DNA from: Lichenostomus cassidix
Lineage: Eukaryota > Chordata > Aves > Passeriformes > Meliphagidae
Reading direction: 5' to 3'
Assembly (NCBI GenBank): GCA_008360975.2
Contig: CM039192.1
Coordinates: forward strand, 13,455,242-13,519,241
Length of the DNA: 64,000 nt
The notes beneath the pieces were generated by a model. The model was not told the origin of the DNA. It was given only the letters and a program-made list of their open reading frames with translations, and did no database searches. This document shows positions 25,001 to 40,000 of the stretch, piece after piece. The translations under genes and the position numbers were made by a program. Each line of letters begins with the position of its first letter. The stretch's first letter is position 1.

Positions 25001-28000
25001 ATATAAACTGGTGATCAGATGTAGCAGAGCTTGGATAGCAGCATCTTATTACTAAGCCAGTTAAATTATAGCCAAATTCACTCACCAACTTACTTTTTAG
25101 GGAAGGTTGTGAGTAAATGCTAATACACAGTGGTTTTGTGTTGCAGCATTATCAGATACTTTCTGTATTAAGTGTTTGGTGTATATTTAGGTTGATTTTC
25201 TGTATTGTAGATCTAAAATGCTGGGTAATCTCCATGCTTCCTTATCATATTCCCAGGCTGTTGAATTTTGTTGATGAATATTCCTATTACTTATGTTGTT
25301 TTTATGTTAATCACTGGCTGTTAAATCCAAAATAGGAAAGTGTATTTAAATGTGAACACACTTTGCTTTGCATATGTTTAAGAGAAAGGTTTCCTCTCAG
25401 GCAGTACTGGTTTTCTACTTCTACCCATTCACTTAGGCTGTAGGTGCTACATCTCAAGAAATGCTGCTGAATCTGACATAGAGATCTTCCCCCATCGCAA
25501 CTACCGAGTATTTTCCATATCTTTGCTACATCATGTCAGAAATTAGGGATGCAAGAAGGGCTCTGCAGGCCCTAGTGGTCCATCCAGCTAGCTCAATATT
25601 CTTTCTCTGGCAGCAGCAGGAAAGTGGCCAAGCTGAATTTTTTTTTTCCTGTTTCCATTTGTATATTTACAGAATCTACTATTACCATAGGGCTGTTAAA
25701 GGTACCCCCTTGCCTGTTGTTTTTAGCATCCCTTCATGTACCTGTTGTCTAGTAAAACTATCACCTTTGTATTCTATTAATAATTGCTTGTTGAGCTCCA
25801 GATTAGTTGATTTAATAACCTCAGCTTGGAAATATCTCTCACTGTGCTGCTGTTAGGTTCATAAGAATTTGAACAGCCCTCAATACTTTGTGCTTTTTAA
25901 ACTTAGAGGTCTTTATGGAATAGATTTTGTTTCTTACAGCTGAAATTCCATCCTGAACTGCCTTCCAAAGGCAGTGTGCAGCATATCTTTAGACAAGTGA
26001 CTTTTTCTGAGCATATATAATATGATAGGCATTCCTTGTAGGAAAAAGAGGTTGAGTTTTCTTGATATAGCCAGAAGCAAAACAGAAATATTGCAGTTTT
26101 CGACATGGTTAGTGTACTGTAATACAAAAACTGTAGAAAAGAGCTGTGTATGTCTTCATTGTTGTGTAACCCCAGTACTGATCATGCAGATATTAATGCA
26201 TTTGTTGGCTCCATCTGTTCTCCTGCAGCTCTTAAATAGATAAGAATTTAGTAATAATAGACACAGAAAGCAGTAGCAGTGAAGTGGGTGATAACTGTCA
26301 TGGACACCATTTCTTTGGAAAGGAAATGCTTGCAAGGATTCTTGCTATGGCTGTTAGATATTTATAAATTGCACAGATTCTTACTTGTTTCTTCTCTGAG
26401 ATGGTCTTAGAGTCAAAAACTTACATAATCAAACCAGAAGGAATCATAAAGTAAGATACGTTGAAAGTTACATTTGGGAATTAACTGGTCTAGAACACAG
26501 TTCCATACAGGACTTGTTTTTCCTTCTACATTTCTTTCACAAACCTGGGAGAAAACACTTGTTTCGAGCTATACAAATTTGTGAATAGTTATTTGGAGTG
26601 TCTAAATTGCATTAGCTTTTTATACTGCTGTTTCAAAGAAATGCTCTTGTTTTGCTTGTTTTGAAATCTCTGACATTCTTGATCAAAATGGAAAATTACT
26701 TGTAAATATTAAGGATTTGATTTGGTTTCAGTGCAATAAAGTTTAATCCCAGAATCATGCATGAGTATTTCAAACGTGTAGCTTCTAAGAAGGCTTAAGG
26801 CTAAAAAGGAGGACAACTGGCAATACGGTACCAGTGGAATGGGTTCAGAACTATTCTAGAAGTAGAGGTGGGGTTGCTGTACCTGTATTAAGCTGTCCTG
26901 TGGGAAATCACAGTTTGTTCCTTTAATGTAGGAGCAGCATGGCAGCTCCTCTACACTATTTTTAGAAGATTATCTGCTCTCTTTGCCTGCCTTTGCGTTT
27001 TGCCAGTGCAGTGTGATATTACAGCAGCCTTGGAACTGCTCTGCTGTGTTGGTTCCATTTGTTCTGTATAGTGCTGTGTGCCTGGATTTAGGGAAAAGGA
27101 GATGGAGGAGTACACGGAAAGGAACAGAGTGCAAAAGTAATTTACTGACTTTAAAGAGAATCTGGTTTGGGGGAGGGAGTTCAGTTCAAAACAGGAACTT
27201 TGCTGAATAAAAGTGTCTTTAAGCTGCTGGAGAGAGGCAGTGCAGGGTCCTGCACCTGGCAGGAACAAGCCCAGCACCAGCACAGGCTGTGGGAACCTGC
27301 TGGAGCAGCTCTGAGAAGGGCCAGGGGGTCCTGGTGGACAACATACTGTCCATGAGCCAGCAGTGTGCCCTTGAGACCAGAAGGCCCAATGGGATCCTGG
27401 GGGGCTTTAGGAAGAGCACTGGAGCAGGTCAGGGAGCTGATCCTGCCCCTCTCCTCAGCCCCAGTGAGCATCACCTGGAGTGCTGTGCCCAGTCTGGGAT
27501 CCTCAGGACAGGAGAGACATGGAGCTCCTGGAGCAGGGCCAGAGGAGGGTGACAAAGCTGATGAAGGGACTGCAGCAGCTCTCTGATGAAATGCTGAGGG
27601 AGCTGGGCACATTCAGCCTCAAGCCTTGAGAGCTGAATTTCTAGCATGGTGACACTGGGTGAGTTATGCCTGGTGTTGGCAGCTGTGCCATTTTGTCTCA
27701 TTCTGGGATTGAGTCCCAAAATATGTATAAACATAGCACTGCCAGTGGGAATGCTGAGATGCTGCTCCCCAAGATCTTCCCTTGCACAGAGGACTCAGCA
27801 GGGAGCATTGACTGAGCAGTGAAGGTGGAAGCTCAGCTCTGCAGTGTGTGAAGCAGAGTCAGAGAGGTGCTGGGCAGAGGGTACAGTGCAGCCAATGTCT
27901 GTGAGGCTCACCCAGCCTGCTCCAGCTGGGGATCAAATGCTCCTCCTTTGCTGGGTATTTCAGTACAACACTTCAAGAGCCTGTGGTGGCATTACCTGTA

Positions 28001-31000
28001 TGCAGCAGAGCCCACAGCTTGTTGCAAATTTCAGCACCAAGTACAGCGAGGACAACCCTAGTTGAAATAACTATTTAAACCTCAAAACTATTTTTCTAAG
28101 ATACAGTGGCATTTTGGCCTGTAGGCAAATGAGTTAAGGCTTCTGTTATTCCATGTTTCTCTTTTTCCCCCTGTGAATGAATTGGATTTTTTAATATTTT
28201 TTCTGGTTTCTATCCGATAGTAATCAACAGTATTGCGCAAGCTTCCTTCTAGATGCAAAGTTAATATTTGAAAGTATATATAAGTTTTCTAACTTACATT
28301 TATGCTGTCTTCAAATTATTTTCATTACTTTTGTCTCGCCTTCAAGAAGTCCTTAGGTATCACTGTAATTCATTCCAATGAAGTGCACTATCATGCTTTT
28401 CATGTGTAAGCTGTAAAGGAAATGGCCATTTCAGATATTCAGAGGAATAAAATAAAATGGTAGAGCCTTTAAGCTGTGGGGGGGAGAGAAATCTATAAAC
28501 AAAATCTTTGTTGTTTTTTGGGTAATGTGGGGTTTCCATTTGGGTTTTGTTTGTTAGGTGTGGGGAAGTTTGGAGTTCTGTGTTTGTTGTTTGTTGCTGG
28601 GTTTTTTTCCCTGGAAGACAATATCCCTTATTGTACCATTTGAAATTCCCTGTACAGCCATTTAGCTGCTTATTCAGTAAAACACCTCAGGGTAAAGCAT
28701 TAATATTCTTTTCTTTTTTTTTTTTTTCCCTGCAAAGTAACCATTGTGTTCTAGCTCAAAGAATGGCAGTTGAAATTGCAGGGGGGAAGGAGACAAAAAG
28801 AAAACAACTGTTTAAATCTAGAAGAGTGGTTTTCTTAAATCTGGATTTCTGAACACTGGACTTAAATTTTTTATTATTTTTTATTCCTCCACTTTTTTTT
28901 TTTTTTAGTAAAAGTTTTTTCTTCCCAATTTCCAAATTTGGGGACTTTTCTAAAGGTGATGAATGAGCTCCTTTTTAGGCCTTGCCAATTAAATCCTTTG
29001 AAGCTCTATTTTGCACTGTTTTGATGTTTCAATTTTAGTGTACAGGAAGCCAGAAATATTTCTCCAACTACTTTTTTTTCTCCTGTCAACAGTGTATATG
29101 TTGTTTAATTCAACATATTATCCCAAATAAAAGGCTACTTGATATGTATTGATATTTATTTATACAGAAGAGTAAAGACATGAAAATAGTTTTATGGGGT
29201 GGGTTTTTAATCTTTCTTACTTAATATATATATTTCCAAACATCATTGGAATGTAATATATTTGTAACTTCTAAAATATAGGTATTTTAAAAATTATATA
29301 TATTTTCTAAGTGATCAAATATTTGTGTGTGGAGTCTACTGTTAAATATTTTATTTCTCTTGTATTTTCCTTGCAGATTTGTTCCTTACTACATCACCAA
29401 ATTCCAAAACCATTCAGTTTGAGACGTGGGTAAATAAGGTAAGAGAGAAAACACACATAACCATTCTGTTGAAATACAGACAAATTATAAACTCCAAAGA
29501 ATCATCTTCTGACATTTATGGTGATTTTTAGATAAAAGACAGATCAGTTTGGTTTTATTTGTGCTGTCTGAAAGACTTGTTTTTTTTAAGTAAGCTTTGT
29601 TAGATACATGACTCCAGGTCTTGGGTAAGATTTTCTGGGACAGAGATTCCAAATGTCAGTTCTGACTATTACAATACATGTGCAAGTTGCATTTGAGGAA
29701 ATCCCAAGTCCTGTGTTAGCTAAATATCATAACTTAAATTCAGGGTTGAAGAGTAATAGATTAGTGGATTAATATTTATTGATTTGTTTATTTATTTAGG
29801 TTCTGCTTTTGTATTGCCTAACCTAGCCAGGGGCATCCTTTGTATCTTGTTATCCAAAAGGACTATAGCTAAAAGTTCACTTTTTTATGATAATATAAAG
29901 TACTTAAAGTGCTTCTTATCAGCTGATGGAGTTTTTGAGAGTTTACCTGAAAATGTATCCATCCTATCACAGTGAGTCACTGTAGAACAGAGTGATAATG
30001 TGGCTGTCTTCAACCAGGCAAGAGTAATGAAAGCAGTGAGTCATGAACCCTGTATTTCCAGCTTTAGGTAGACTTTCAAAAACATTGACTATTGAGTGTT
30101 AGTAAGTACACAAGGTGTTTGTCCTGTCTCCTGTAAGGCTTTTTTCATTTTCTTACAAATTGTGTGCTCTCGTTCTAAATATTATCCTGCGTGATATATT
30201 TTGTATGGATAGACTTGCTTATCTTTAGAAACAAAGAATTCTATTTGTTGGGATCAATCAACCCAGTACAATAGTTCATACATATAACATGTATGTACAT
30301 GTGTATGAAACTAAAAATATCTTAATTGATCCATTAAAAGTTGTTAAATTGTGCTTTGTAGAACAAAGTAATTGCCTTCATTGATGCACTATAAAATGCT
30401 TTTTAAATATTTGCCTATGCAAGATATGCTTTTGGGGCCAGCTAAGAGCAGGGCCTCTTCTATTTTACTGCATGGAAATGCATCAATTTTCATTTTTCTC
30501 ATCAGAATCATTGTAAATTATATGTCAAGGTAAAGATATGCAGTCAGACATGCAGTACAAACAGTACTAACTGTGTCCAGAGTTGCACTGAAGTCTACAA
30601 ACCAAATATGACACGAGTCATGTTGGATGTGGATAACTGCTCCATTCCCAAGCCTTTGGCTCCGTGCCTTGCTGGGCATGTGTGTGCAGAGCGCTATGCA
30701 GGAGCTGATGGCACTGACTGGGAACATGGGCCTTGGGTCATCTGACATGGCTGTGAAAACTCAACACTTCAAAATGGGTCTGTTCCAGTTGTGATCCAAT
30801 CCTGTGATAAACAAGAATCCAGCACTTTCTGTCTTTCTGATGGTATAATGGACTATTGTTTTCTGTAGGCCTAGATTTTAATAACAGATAAGTAAAACGA
30901 GTTCCAAGCCAGACCTAATATAAAATCAATTTATTTCCTAATTAGAAGGCAAATCAGGACCCTGTTTTTAACAGGCGTGCAGGTGTGTTGTTATATATTA

Positions 31001-34000
31001 CATATGTCTATAAAATCACATGTCAGTATGCAAAAATGCACATTTAGTATTCATAATCACTTAATTTTCGTTTAGATAATGCTGCTGAAATAACCAATGT
31101 CTTCCTCATAGCACAGCAAAATATATGGAAATTGTATCTGAATATTACTATTGCTGGATTTCCATAAGAATCCAGGAAGGATTAGAAATGCAAGAACTTA
31201 GTCCCAATTTTGAAGAGTGCAGTTTTTTTCCATAGCTGAGATTTCTCTCTCTTATCTACTAGAATCCTTTATTAGTGATCTGTATTTTCTTTGATTGAAA
31301 AGTCAGTTTTTATCACTTACTCTGCAGTTCAGTCTTTCCATCATCTTTGTCCTCTTTGCTAGGATGGGAACTTCTCTAAAGTTGGAAAAAGTAAGGAAAT
31401 GCCCAGTGGTGCCAAAGTTGTTGGACAATCTGTGTTTGCAGATTTTGGTGAGTTTTCTTTTTTTGCACTGTCCTGAGTGTTTCTTTCTCATGTTTTGGTT
31501 AGGTACTCTACAGGGGGATGGGGTTTCTATGTTACTCTGCTTTTTCTCTTTAATGTGTTATGTCCATCTGTACATCTTGAAATGGCTGGGAATAATTATT
31601 AACAAATACAGCTTTGGTTATCCCAGCACATTCTGCCTCACATGTATCTAGTTTTTGTTGCTTTGAGGTGTGGTACAACACTAAAGTTAATTTTTTCAGA
31701 CGCTTATTTTGCCATGATTTTATTTTTTCTCTAATCTTGTTCAGGAGACATTATCTGATTAAATTTTTCTAAATTCTTCACTTCTGTGAACTAATAAAGA
31801 CAAAATATAAATGAAATAAAATTACGTCAATAGATTGCTGGAACATGGTAAAATCTTAATGGTTGTAATTGAAAATTCTGGAAGGCTTTTGGACAGGAGA
31901 AATTTTTAATTTATATGTAAATCTATTTTTGCAAGGGTTAGTGAAAGCCTATATTTTTCTATTAGAATGTACCTTTCCAGTCAATTGTGGCTTATCAGTG
32001 TGTGTGTCATGTTACAGAGAATGGGGCATGTTGGTTTTGTAGTGCAAAAAATACTATTTTTCTGTCCACTAAAACAACAGTTTTCCAACCCAAAGGAAAG
32101 TGCTGCAGGCCTGATTCTGCTGACATAATTGACTGCAAATAACTTCTTAAAAATGTAATTTACTGTATTTATACCACACACATACTAACAGTGAGACTGA
32201 GCCTGTTTTTAAATGTTGTCAAATGGTAGCCTTGTTTCAACATTTTCTTTAAAATTTTATTTTAAAGAAAGTGACAATTTTTAAACTTCTAGACCCCCCA
32301 GAGTGTGACTCACTTGCTCTGTGCTGCCACTTACAAGTGTTTTGAGGATGAGATGTGAATGCAAGACACCTCTGCTGGGTGGGTAATGGTCCTTAGATCA
32401 GATCTACAGGGAATGAAGTAAGGTAGAACCTGAACTATGCTCCAGGCTCTTCTGTGAAATGTTTACCCCATTTTCTAAAATCCTTGGCACAGTTTTATTA
32501 AAATATTTTACTATTTATCTTCAAATTTGAATACTTGTCTGTATCATATAGGAAGGAAAGAATAGAATAATACAGTTTTTGCAGTTAAAAAAGAATAAAG
32601 TGTGCTGGGTCTTTTGTAATCATTTTCCAAGCTGATGTTCTGAATAATGTGTCTTAATAGGTGCTAAATAGAAATTTTTATCATTTTTTTTAACAAGGGC
32701 AATGTGAAAAGCAATCTTAATGTAGGATAATTTTATCTCTGTGTTAGGTGGCTAATGAGCCTAAATGATACATCATAATTTTAGAAATTTATAGTAATTA
32801 ATGGAATTTTAATAAACCCTGGGATATCTTTGTAAAGAGAAGTGGAACTGTTCAAATTATAAAGTTGAAACTTTGAACTTGTGGCTAAATGGGGTGTGCA
32901 GTGCTAGAGCAGGGCAGTGGATTGGTACAGCAGAGGTTGGGAGGGAGGGCAGTGGCCCAGGGGCTGCTGGGCTGGAGTTCACCACCACTTGTTTAGTGTC
33001 CTGCTCTGCTAATTCTCATCAAATTCATAGGCAGAGCACTGCTGTGAGGCAGCAGTGGAGCAATGTCTGGTGAGGATGAATATCATGGGAGAAAGTGTGT
33101 GCAGGGCCTGTAAAAATGCCTGCCTGTAAAAATCAATGTAGAACAGCAGATGTGACAGAGCAGAGGGAGGCCAGGGACTCTCAGTGTCACCATGGGAGGA
33201 GACACCAACCAACCTGGTTTCTCTGAATGGTCTCAGCCCCTTCACCTCTGGGAGAGAACACTCAGATCTTGCCATGTGAGGGTCCTGCTTTCTCTTCCTG
33301 ACAACTGCATACATCATCTTTGTTCAAGATCCACTTTATCCAGGGGGAAGAATGGGAAAGGTTTCGTGGTGTTTCTGCTCATGAAATTTCCTAAGCGAGT
33401 GAAGAGGTTGCTATAAATGTATCTGTGTGCTTTGATAAAAGAACAAAGTTCATCCTGACAACTATGGAAATACTTATGACTATGATTTCAGAGCAGGGTA
33501 TGAAATGAAGCAAAGCATAATTTTTTTCCTTCCATCTTTCTAGCGTCAATTTAAGATACTCAATACAACAAATACTTTACTTTCTCACTGAACAGAGTTT
33601 TAGAGAATGTTGAAGTGAATATGGTACTAAAACAGCATATGAGTAATGAAGGGAAGTAATCTGAAATTCCATGTTCTTTATGAAATGCAGTCTGAAGGAA
33701 GCTGAATAATATCCCACCATCCAAAAATTGTACTTAGACTGCAATAGTTGGGTGTAAGAATGGCTATATAGTAAATGGTAGGAGGAAAAAAGGCTTTTAA
33801 TTTTCATTCTGATATTTTTTTTCTGCACCAGTCCAACAACGGAGGGGCAAAATCTCACATTAGAGTATAATGCTCTATCACAGCAACTGCATTTATTTCC
33901 CCACTGCTATGTCTATTATGTTTAGATACTTCAGAAGGCTGGCTTTGAGCATACAGCTGCTTGTACTGAGCTGGAGTTAAAGACAATGCATTACTAGAAA

Positions 34001-37000
34001 TGGTTTGTCAGACTTGAACCTCTCCTGTTTTCATTTTGTCATTTCAAAACTGACAGAATAATGATTGTTGTAAGTCAAAGGAAGGTATGATGGTTTGCAG
34101 TTTGGAATAATTTGGTTATCTGTAGTGGGGCCTGATTGATTGCACAACAAATCAAAATACGACAATGAAATGGAAAATGAGATGTGTTAGAAGATTGTGC
34201 TTGCTGCCTTCTGCCTGGGCAGGTTTAGCCTAGCTCTGTGTGATGCAGAATGGGCTGCACACTCACATTCTGCTCTGCCACAGGCATCCTCCTCTTAGCA
34301 CTGGGACACAGCCACTGGCACTACAAATGTTCAACATACAGTCACGAGCCTCTGACATTCTTACTTTTGTGTTGCCTGCCTCTATTTTTCTTCCCCTTCC
34401 TTGACATTTTCTGTACCTCACAGCTGATGTGCCAGCTTTGCCATTTGCTAAAGGTCTCAAAGGGTTCTGTAATGTCTGTGTTTTCACTCTGCCACTTCTC
34501 GTGTACTTAACCTTGTGCATGTTGGACTCTGCACCGGTGTCAGGTCCAGACGTGTTTGGGGCTGCCACTTGGGCTGCTGCCTTCCCTCTTACACCCACCC
34601 TTCTACTTGCACCCTGTTGCACTCCTGCAGTGTAAGAGTCTGGTTTGCTGACCACACCTGCAACTTAGCAAAATAAGCAGTGTTTCAAAAGGTCACTTTG
34701 TCTAACATTCTTTCCTGCTGCTGAAAATTTTATTTGAAGTACTCTTCTCAGCCATGAGTATTTACCTGTCATTTGAAAAAGAGGGGGGAGCTTTGTATAA
34801 GATTCTGACTGAGAACTAATTTGGGGTAAGATTTCCTTTCTTAAACTAAGCAGGTTGAACAACAGCTATAAACTATAAATTATTTGGATAAGTGGAGTTG
34901 GAAAAAACAGCAATTAGGTGACTCATGAGGACCTGTCACAGATGTTCGTATAATCTTAGTACCAAGTGTTCCTGAAGTACTGAAAAAATATTTTTTTTCA
35001 TTAAAAAGATACACAAATATATGTTTGTAAGTATCTGAAAATCCACTGTGTTTATATATACATATATTTATATATTTGTGTATATTTTAATGGAAAGTTA
35101 CATAGAAGCATATGTGTCTATATCAATACATTTCTGGTAATGCAGTAAGTAGACCTTACACTTTATGTCTAAGTTGGACCCTCTGTAATAAGTAGCGCAC
35201 CCCTCTGTTACATGATAGCAGTGATTTGTACATTAATCTGACCAAAGGACAGGGAACAATTGACAAATTTGTATTGCCCTTTTAAAAATAAATCAGAAAT
35301 GCTTTTTGACATTTATTACAATGGCATTTCAATTGATTAAGGTGAGCAGAGTTGGGCACTAGAGAATTCTGCACTTATTTAGCTACCACATTGCTCCAAA
35401 CAAGTAAGAGCTCTTCATTATTACTTTTTCTATTCTTCTCATGTCACTATGGTAATTGCAGTGCAGTGGTTGCTATAGCAAAAATGATTAATCCTGCGCT
35501 GTTGTTATCTGCCAGCCAGCAGAGGATTTTTATAAGATCTGCTTGTACTGTCTTTAGAGGAAATCATAGATGTTGTCTAGAATCCTGATAAATACTTGAA
35601 AATATATGGAGAGTTTTATTAATTGTCACTTAAATTACTAGGAAAATGTTGTATTTTTAAAGAAATTGAACGATTTCAATGGGACAATCTGAAAAGGACC
35701 AATTTTTTTAGGATGAGATGAATGTGAACCATATTTTGGACACAAAAACCTGCTATTTTCTCGTTAATTTAAAGATTAATGACATATGTTTTTAAAGTAG
35801 TGAGTCAGAAATGATTAGCACAGGATATTGTGCTGATTATACAGTCCATTAATTCATTTCTGTAGGAAATTGGTGTCATAATTGCTATTTAACGATGATT
35901 GGTTCAGTTGGATAGCGGAGATTGATAGATCATCCTTTGGTATCTGAGAATGTAAAAGTTTGATCAGTCATTGATTTTGCATAGTTAAGGCACAGAACTT
36001 TGTTGTGGCCTGCATTTATGAGAGTTATAAATGAGAATAAAAACAGCTTTTTGAAATCAAACTTGATCATCCTGCCTATGGTGACCACATAAGTAAATAC
36101 AGTACAACTCTTCCTTTCTCTAGGTAGCATTTAACCAGCTCAGTCCTCTATTTTTCAGTCACCATTTGGTTTCTTAGCTGCTGCCCTTTCTCTTCTCTAA
36201 TTTAAGAAATTTGCATTCACTCCTACTATGCACACTTGCTTGCTTTTTGGCCAAGTATGGGCTGAGTTTGTTAAAGTTCTCTGAAAGTCTTTTAGAGACC
36301 TGAACTCAGTTCTTTCTCATATTTAAAATCCACTCATCCAACTAATAATCCTAAGAGAGTCTTCTCTGTTCTCCCCCCTACCCAGTAATGGAACTATTTC
36401 ATGTATGTTAACTACTTGTATGACATGTGGTAGTAATTATCACTTTCCTTGTAGGAAATGATAGCTCATTATTACCACTTAATTATGTTTAAACAGGATA
36501 ACATAGTGCCTAACCTTTGGGGGGTTTTTCAGCCTTTCATTGCACTGTGCCAAATGCGTTTTGTTGAAAGATTTTTGTTTAAAGTAGACCATAATTATCC
36601 TGCAACTGATGATGCCTAAAATGTACTGCTTTTGTGCCTGCAGTTGCATTTTGGTTTTGTACCTTTTAGTTTTGTCTGTCAACTTCATTTTATCATCTGA
36701 ATTTCTGTTTTCCTTCAGAATGTTGCATCCTCAGATGCACTAGCAATGTATGAAAGGAAAATTTTAATGGTACATTTTGGTAAATAACCCCTTAAGAAAA
36801 CCATTCTCTGAGCTCTGTGTTGTGAAAATATTTAGTGCTCCTGTAGTCAATGAAAGGATTCTCTAAGAACCTTAAGGTGCAGGATGACAATAGTTCTGTG
36901 TGTGTGAAGTGCTCTGCTTATGAGAAGAGCTGGTTTTACTGTGATCAGTTTAGATGAAAAAGATGCAAAATTTGAAGGAAATGAAGCATTGTGAGAGACT

Positions 37001-40000
37001 TCAGATATGGAAGAGATTCTTTCAGTACCAGATGCACTTCTGAAAAAACAGTTTATAGAGACATAGCAAGTTAATTGACACTTGTGTTCTGAATCCATGG
37101 AGGTGGGTTTAGGAGCTAAGTCTGTCTTACTTGGTAATTGGTAACCAGAAATGTTCAACAGTGATACCTGAATGTTTTAAATGTAGTTCCCAAACAGTGT
37201 CCTTTTCTGAGGGGGAAAATCAGTTTCCCATATTTTGCCAAGATCTCTCACATGCTGCTGACAAATGCTAATTTATCTCCTGGGAAAAAAATTGTTGTTG
37301 CTTCGTGTTAATTTTTGCCAAAGGGGCTTGTACATTAAGAATTACTTTACTTTCTTTTCAACAGCAAAATTGGAGGAGTGGAGCACATGGCATTTGTTTA
37401 TTCGTTCCTTGTTGAACAACTTCATCTCAGGATTGAATTTTTCTTTGGCACTGTTCATGGTTGATACAACAGGAGCTCTTGACCCCGGTTGAGCTGACCC
37501 AAGGAAGTTACACCACTGTTATCCCTTCATTTGTCAGCACCTGGAGCTTTGTTGCCATGGGAGCTTTTAACATATATAGCATCACAGAGCTCCAAATGTA
37601 GAGCCAGGCTTTGGAGTTTGTTTTGACATGAAACATGTGAAACAGGATGCTTTCAGCATAAACTGGAATGGGAGTTTCAGTGATGCTTTTTCTTATGCAA
37701 TATACAAAACTGCGGGGGAGGGGTCCTCATTGTATTTAATGTAGTTTCTTTTCCCTGCTTGGATTGTGGTTAGTTGTGGAATTTCCATTTAAGACAGAAG
37801 GCTGCTCTGTTGGCTCTGGTGCAGCCTGGAAGTCTCTGTGTGCAGTTTGCTGGCACACTGTTTAAGTGCTTCTATGCAGTGGAGCTGTCAATACGGATTC
37901 TTTGGAAGGACTTAGAATTGATTTAGTGTGTAGAAGACGGTTGTAGGGGTTTATTTAATGTCCACAGAACTTTGAATCATCTGTAAAAGCTCTTTGCATC
38001 TGTTTTTTAAAGTTATGATTCACATTTTCTAAAAGCAGTTGACATTGATGCTTTTAATAATATGTAGTTATCTTAGTAATTTATCATAACTGTCTCTGTC
38101 GTGACCATCTCATTGAGCACCTAAAGCACAGAGTGACAAAAGAATTCTAATGATATTATTACTTGAGAAGATAAATTTAAGATAATCAGCTTTCAAACAA
38201 ACCTTTATTTTGTTTGAATATCAAACTCAGTTATACTCATTGTAGGCTTCTTGCCTGCCCCAGAAGGGTATTGTTTTTAGCACTGCCCTAACAGGGCTTT
38301 TTTCCTCCTTATCCTCCTACTGTTCTTAAGAGCTGTAAATGAAAGGCTCCTGAGAGAGGAGAATGAGAACTGGGCAAAGACAAGGGGGAGAGAGGTGAGC
38401 AACCTAAATGTATGTTGAAATAGAAAGCGTATCATTCATTAGGCTGATTTGTATTAAACAAGAGATTCCCTAGCCTTATTTGGATGTCAAACTGACAGCA
38501 AAGAAAAACTTCTTGGCTTTTATTGTACCAAGTTGAGAACTTGTTTCTCACCCTTTCCAAGAGAACTTGGAAAACTGCACTGAAAAAGATGTGTGATAAT
38601 ACAGAACCAGGGCTAGTTTTGAATGTGTGCTCTTCAAGAGAGAGCAGTAGATTTGAAATGCATGGCTGAGAATTTTGTGGTATATGCAGGGTCTTATTTT
38701 TATGTTCAGAGTTATGAAAGGTGAATTTCTTAGCCTGTATAGTTAACTTATTTCTATTTCAGTGAATAGTTAGGGTTGGAAGAGACCTCTACAGATCGAG
38801 TCCAACCCCCAGCTTGCTAGAAAACAGTTTCTTTTTATTTAACAGAACTGTAATGAGTTACAATAATCAGTCTATGATCTCATAATAACCCCAAAAAGTT
38901 GATTCTATTTTTGTTTTTAAAGGAACAGAAGTAAGATTACACTGCAGCAGAACTACAGAGCATTTAAATTAAAAGGGTTTAGATCATACACCCACCAAAA
39001 ACTGTCTTGCTCTTCATAGCTACAGCTTTATCTTGCTCTATTATGAAACAGTTTTGGAGTGAGTGATCCCAGAACTTGTCATTTCCCCAGGTTCCATTTT
39101 CCTTTCAGAGCCCAATGTTGGAAAGTACATTGCACAAGCATGACTAATAACCCTTGAACCTGGTTGCAAAAGAATACTTTTGTGACACCATTTTCTATGT
39201 CTCAAAAGCAATTTAAACATTGGGATTGAGCACATTTTGCCCTGGTTTACTCATGCTAAGTAAATTATAAATGTGTTTGCATTTACAAGCACCTATCTGA
39301 TACCTCTGGGTTTCAGAAGAAGTTTCTTCTGTGGAACTGCTTTAACAATTTGTTATTTGGGGATGCATTTCAAAAAGTGTTCTCAAGTGGCAGTACCTCG
39401 GTATTGCTTTTGGAGCATCTAACAATTCTAATAACATTGTTGGGTTTAATCTGATTTACAAGTTGTTTTCTGCCTTCTCCTATTCAAATTTACTTTTAGA
39501 ACAGATTGAAAGTACTTGAGCTGTGTTTTTTGCAAGTGAACATTCACAATCAGTGTTAAAGCTTGGCCATGTCTCTTACGCAACCTCTCTGGGCAAGGTG
39601 TGCTCCCAGGAATCTGCACAGGCAGTGGCTTTGGGGTGCTTGGATTGAGCTGCCAGCACTTGGCAAACATGAACAGAGTGTTGGAAAGAAGGCTCTGTAT
39701 CCACAGCTTTTGTTTGAAATACAGCAAACAGGCAGTTGTAGCTAATGATTCTCACATGATTCCTAGATGGAATAAGCCTTCTAATTTTGTCTTTACGTAT
39801 TTAGACATAAGTACAGGTTTGCAGGTGATGAGTACGTGGGACTGTTCTTTTTCTAGCCCTTTTCACTGCCTACAAAACTTGATCTTTATGAACCATGTAG
39901 TTATTCTGTATCACAGTCAAGCCAGAGTGGTGTGTTGAGCACATGCTCATTAACACTTGAGTTTCTGTTTGTGTGTCAAAGGTGCTCCAAGCTCAGTGGT

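Larger units (their letters stand above)
17115..29376 (+). other. ITFG1 intron 6
   Basis: A 12.3-kb intron. It holds a CR1 fragment at about 27230-27625, a doubtful older repeat near 25530-25860, A/T-rich patches around 22320-22350 and 24990-25005, and a T run near 28714-28727. Long stretches (about 19400-25500) show no recognisable repeat and could contain conserved noncoding elements, which I cannot test. Confidence 0.75.

Noticed and set aside
27181..27612. Overlapping open frames on both strands near 27200-27600
   Set aside because: They fall in a CR1 fragment whose own reading frame is broken.
31295..31651. 118-codon plus-strand frame over exon 8
   Set aside because: It is in a different frame from exon 8, whose conserved reading and splice sites are clear.
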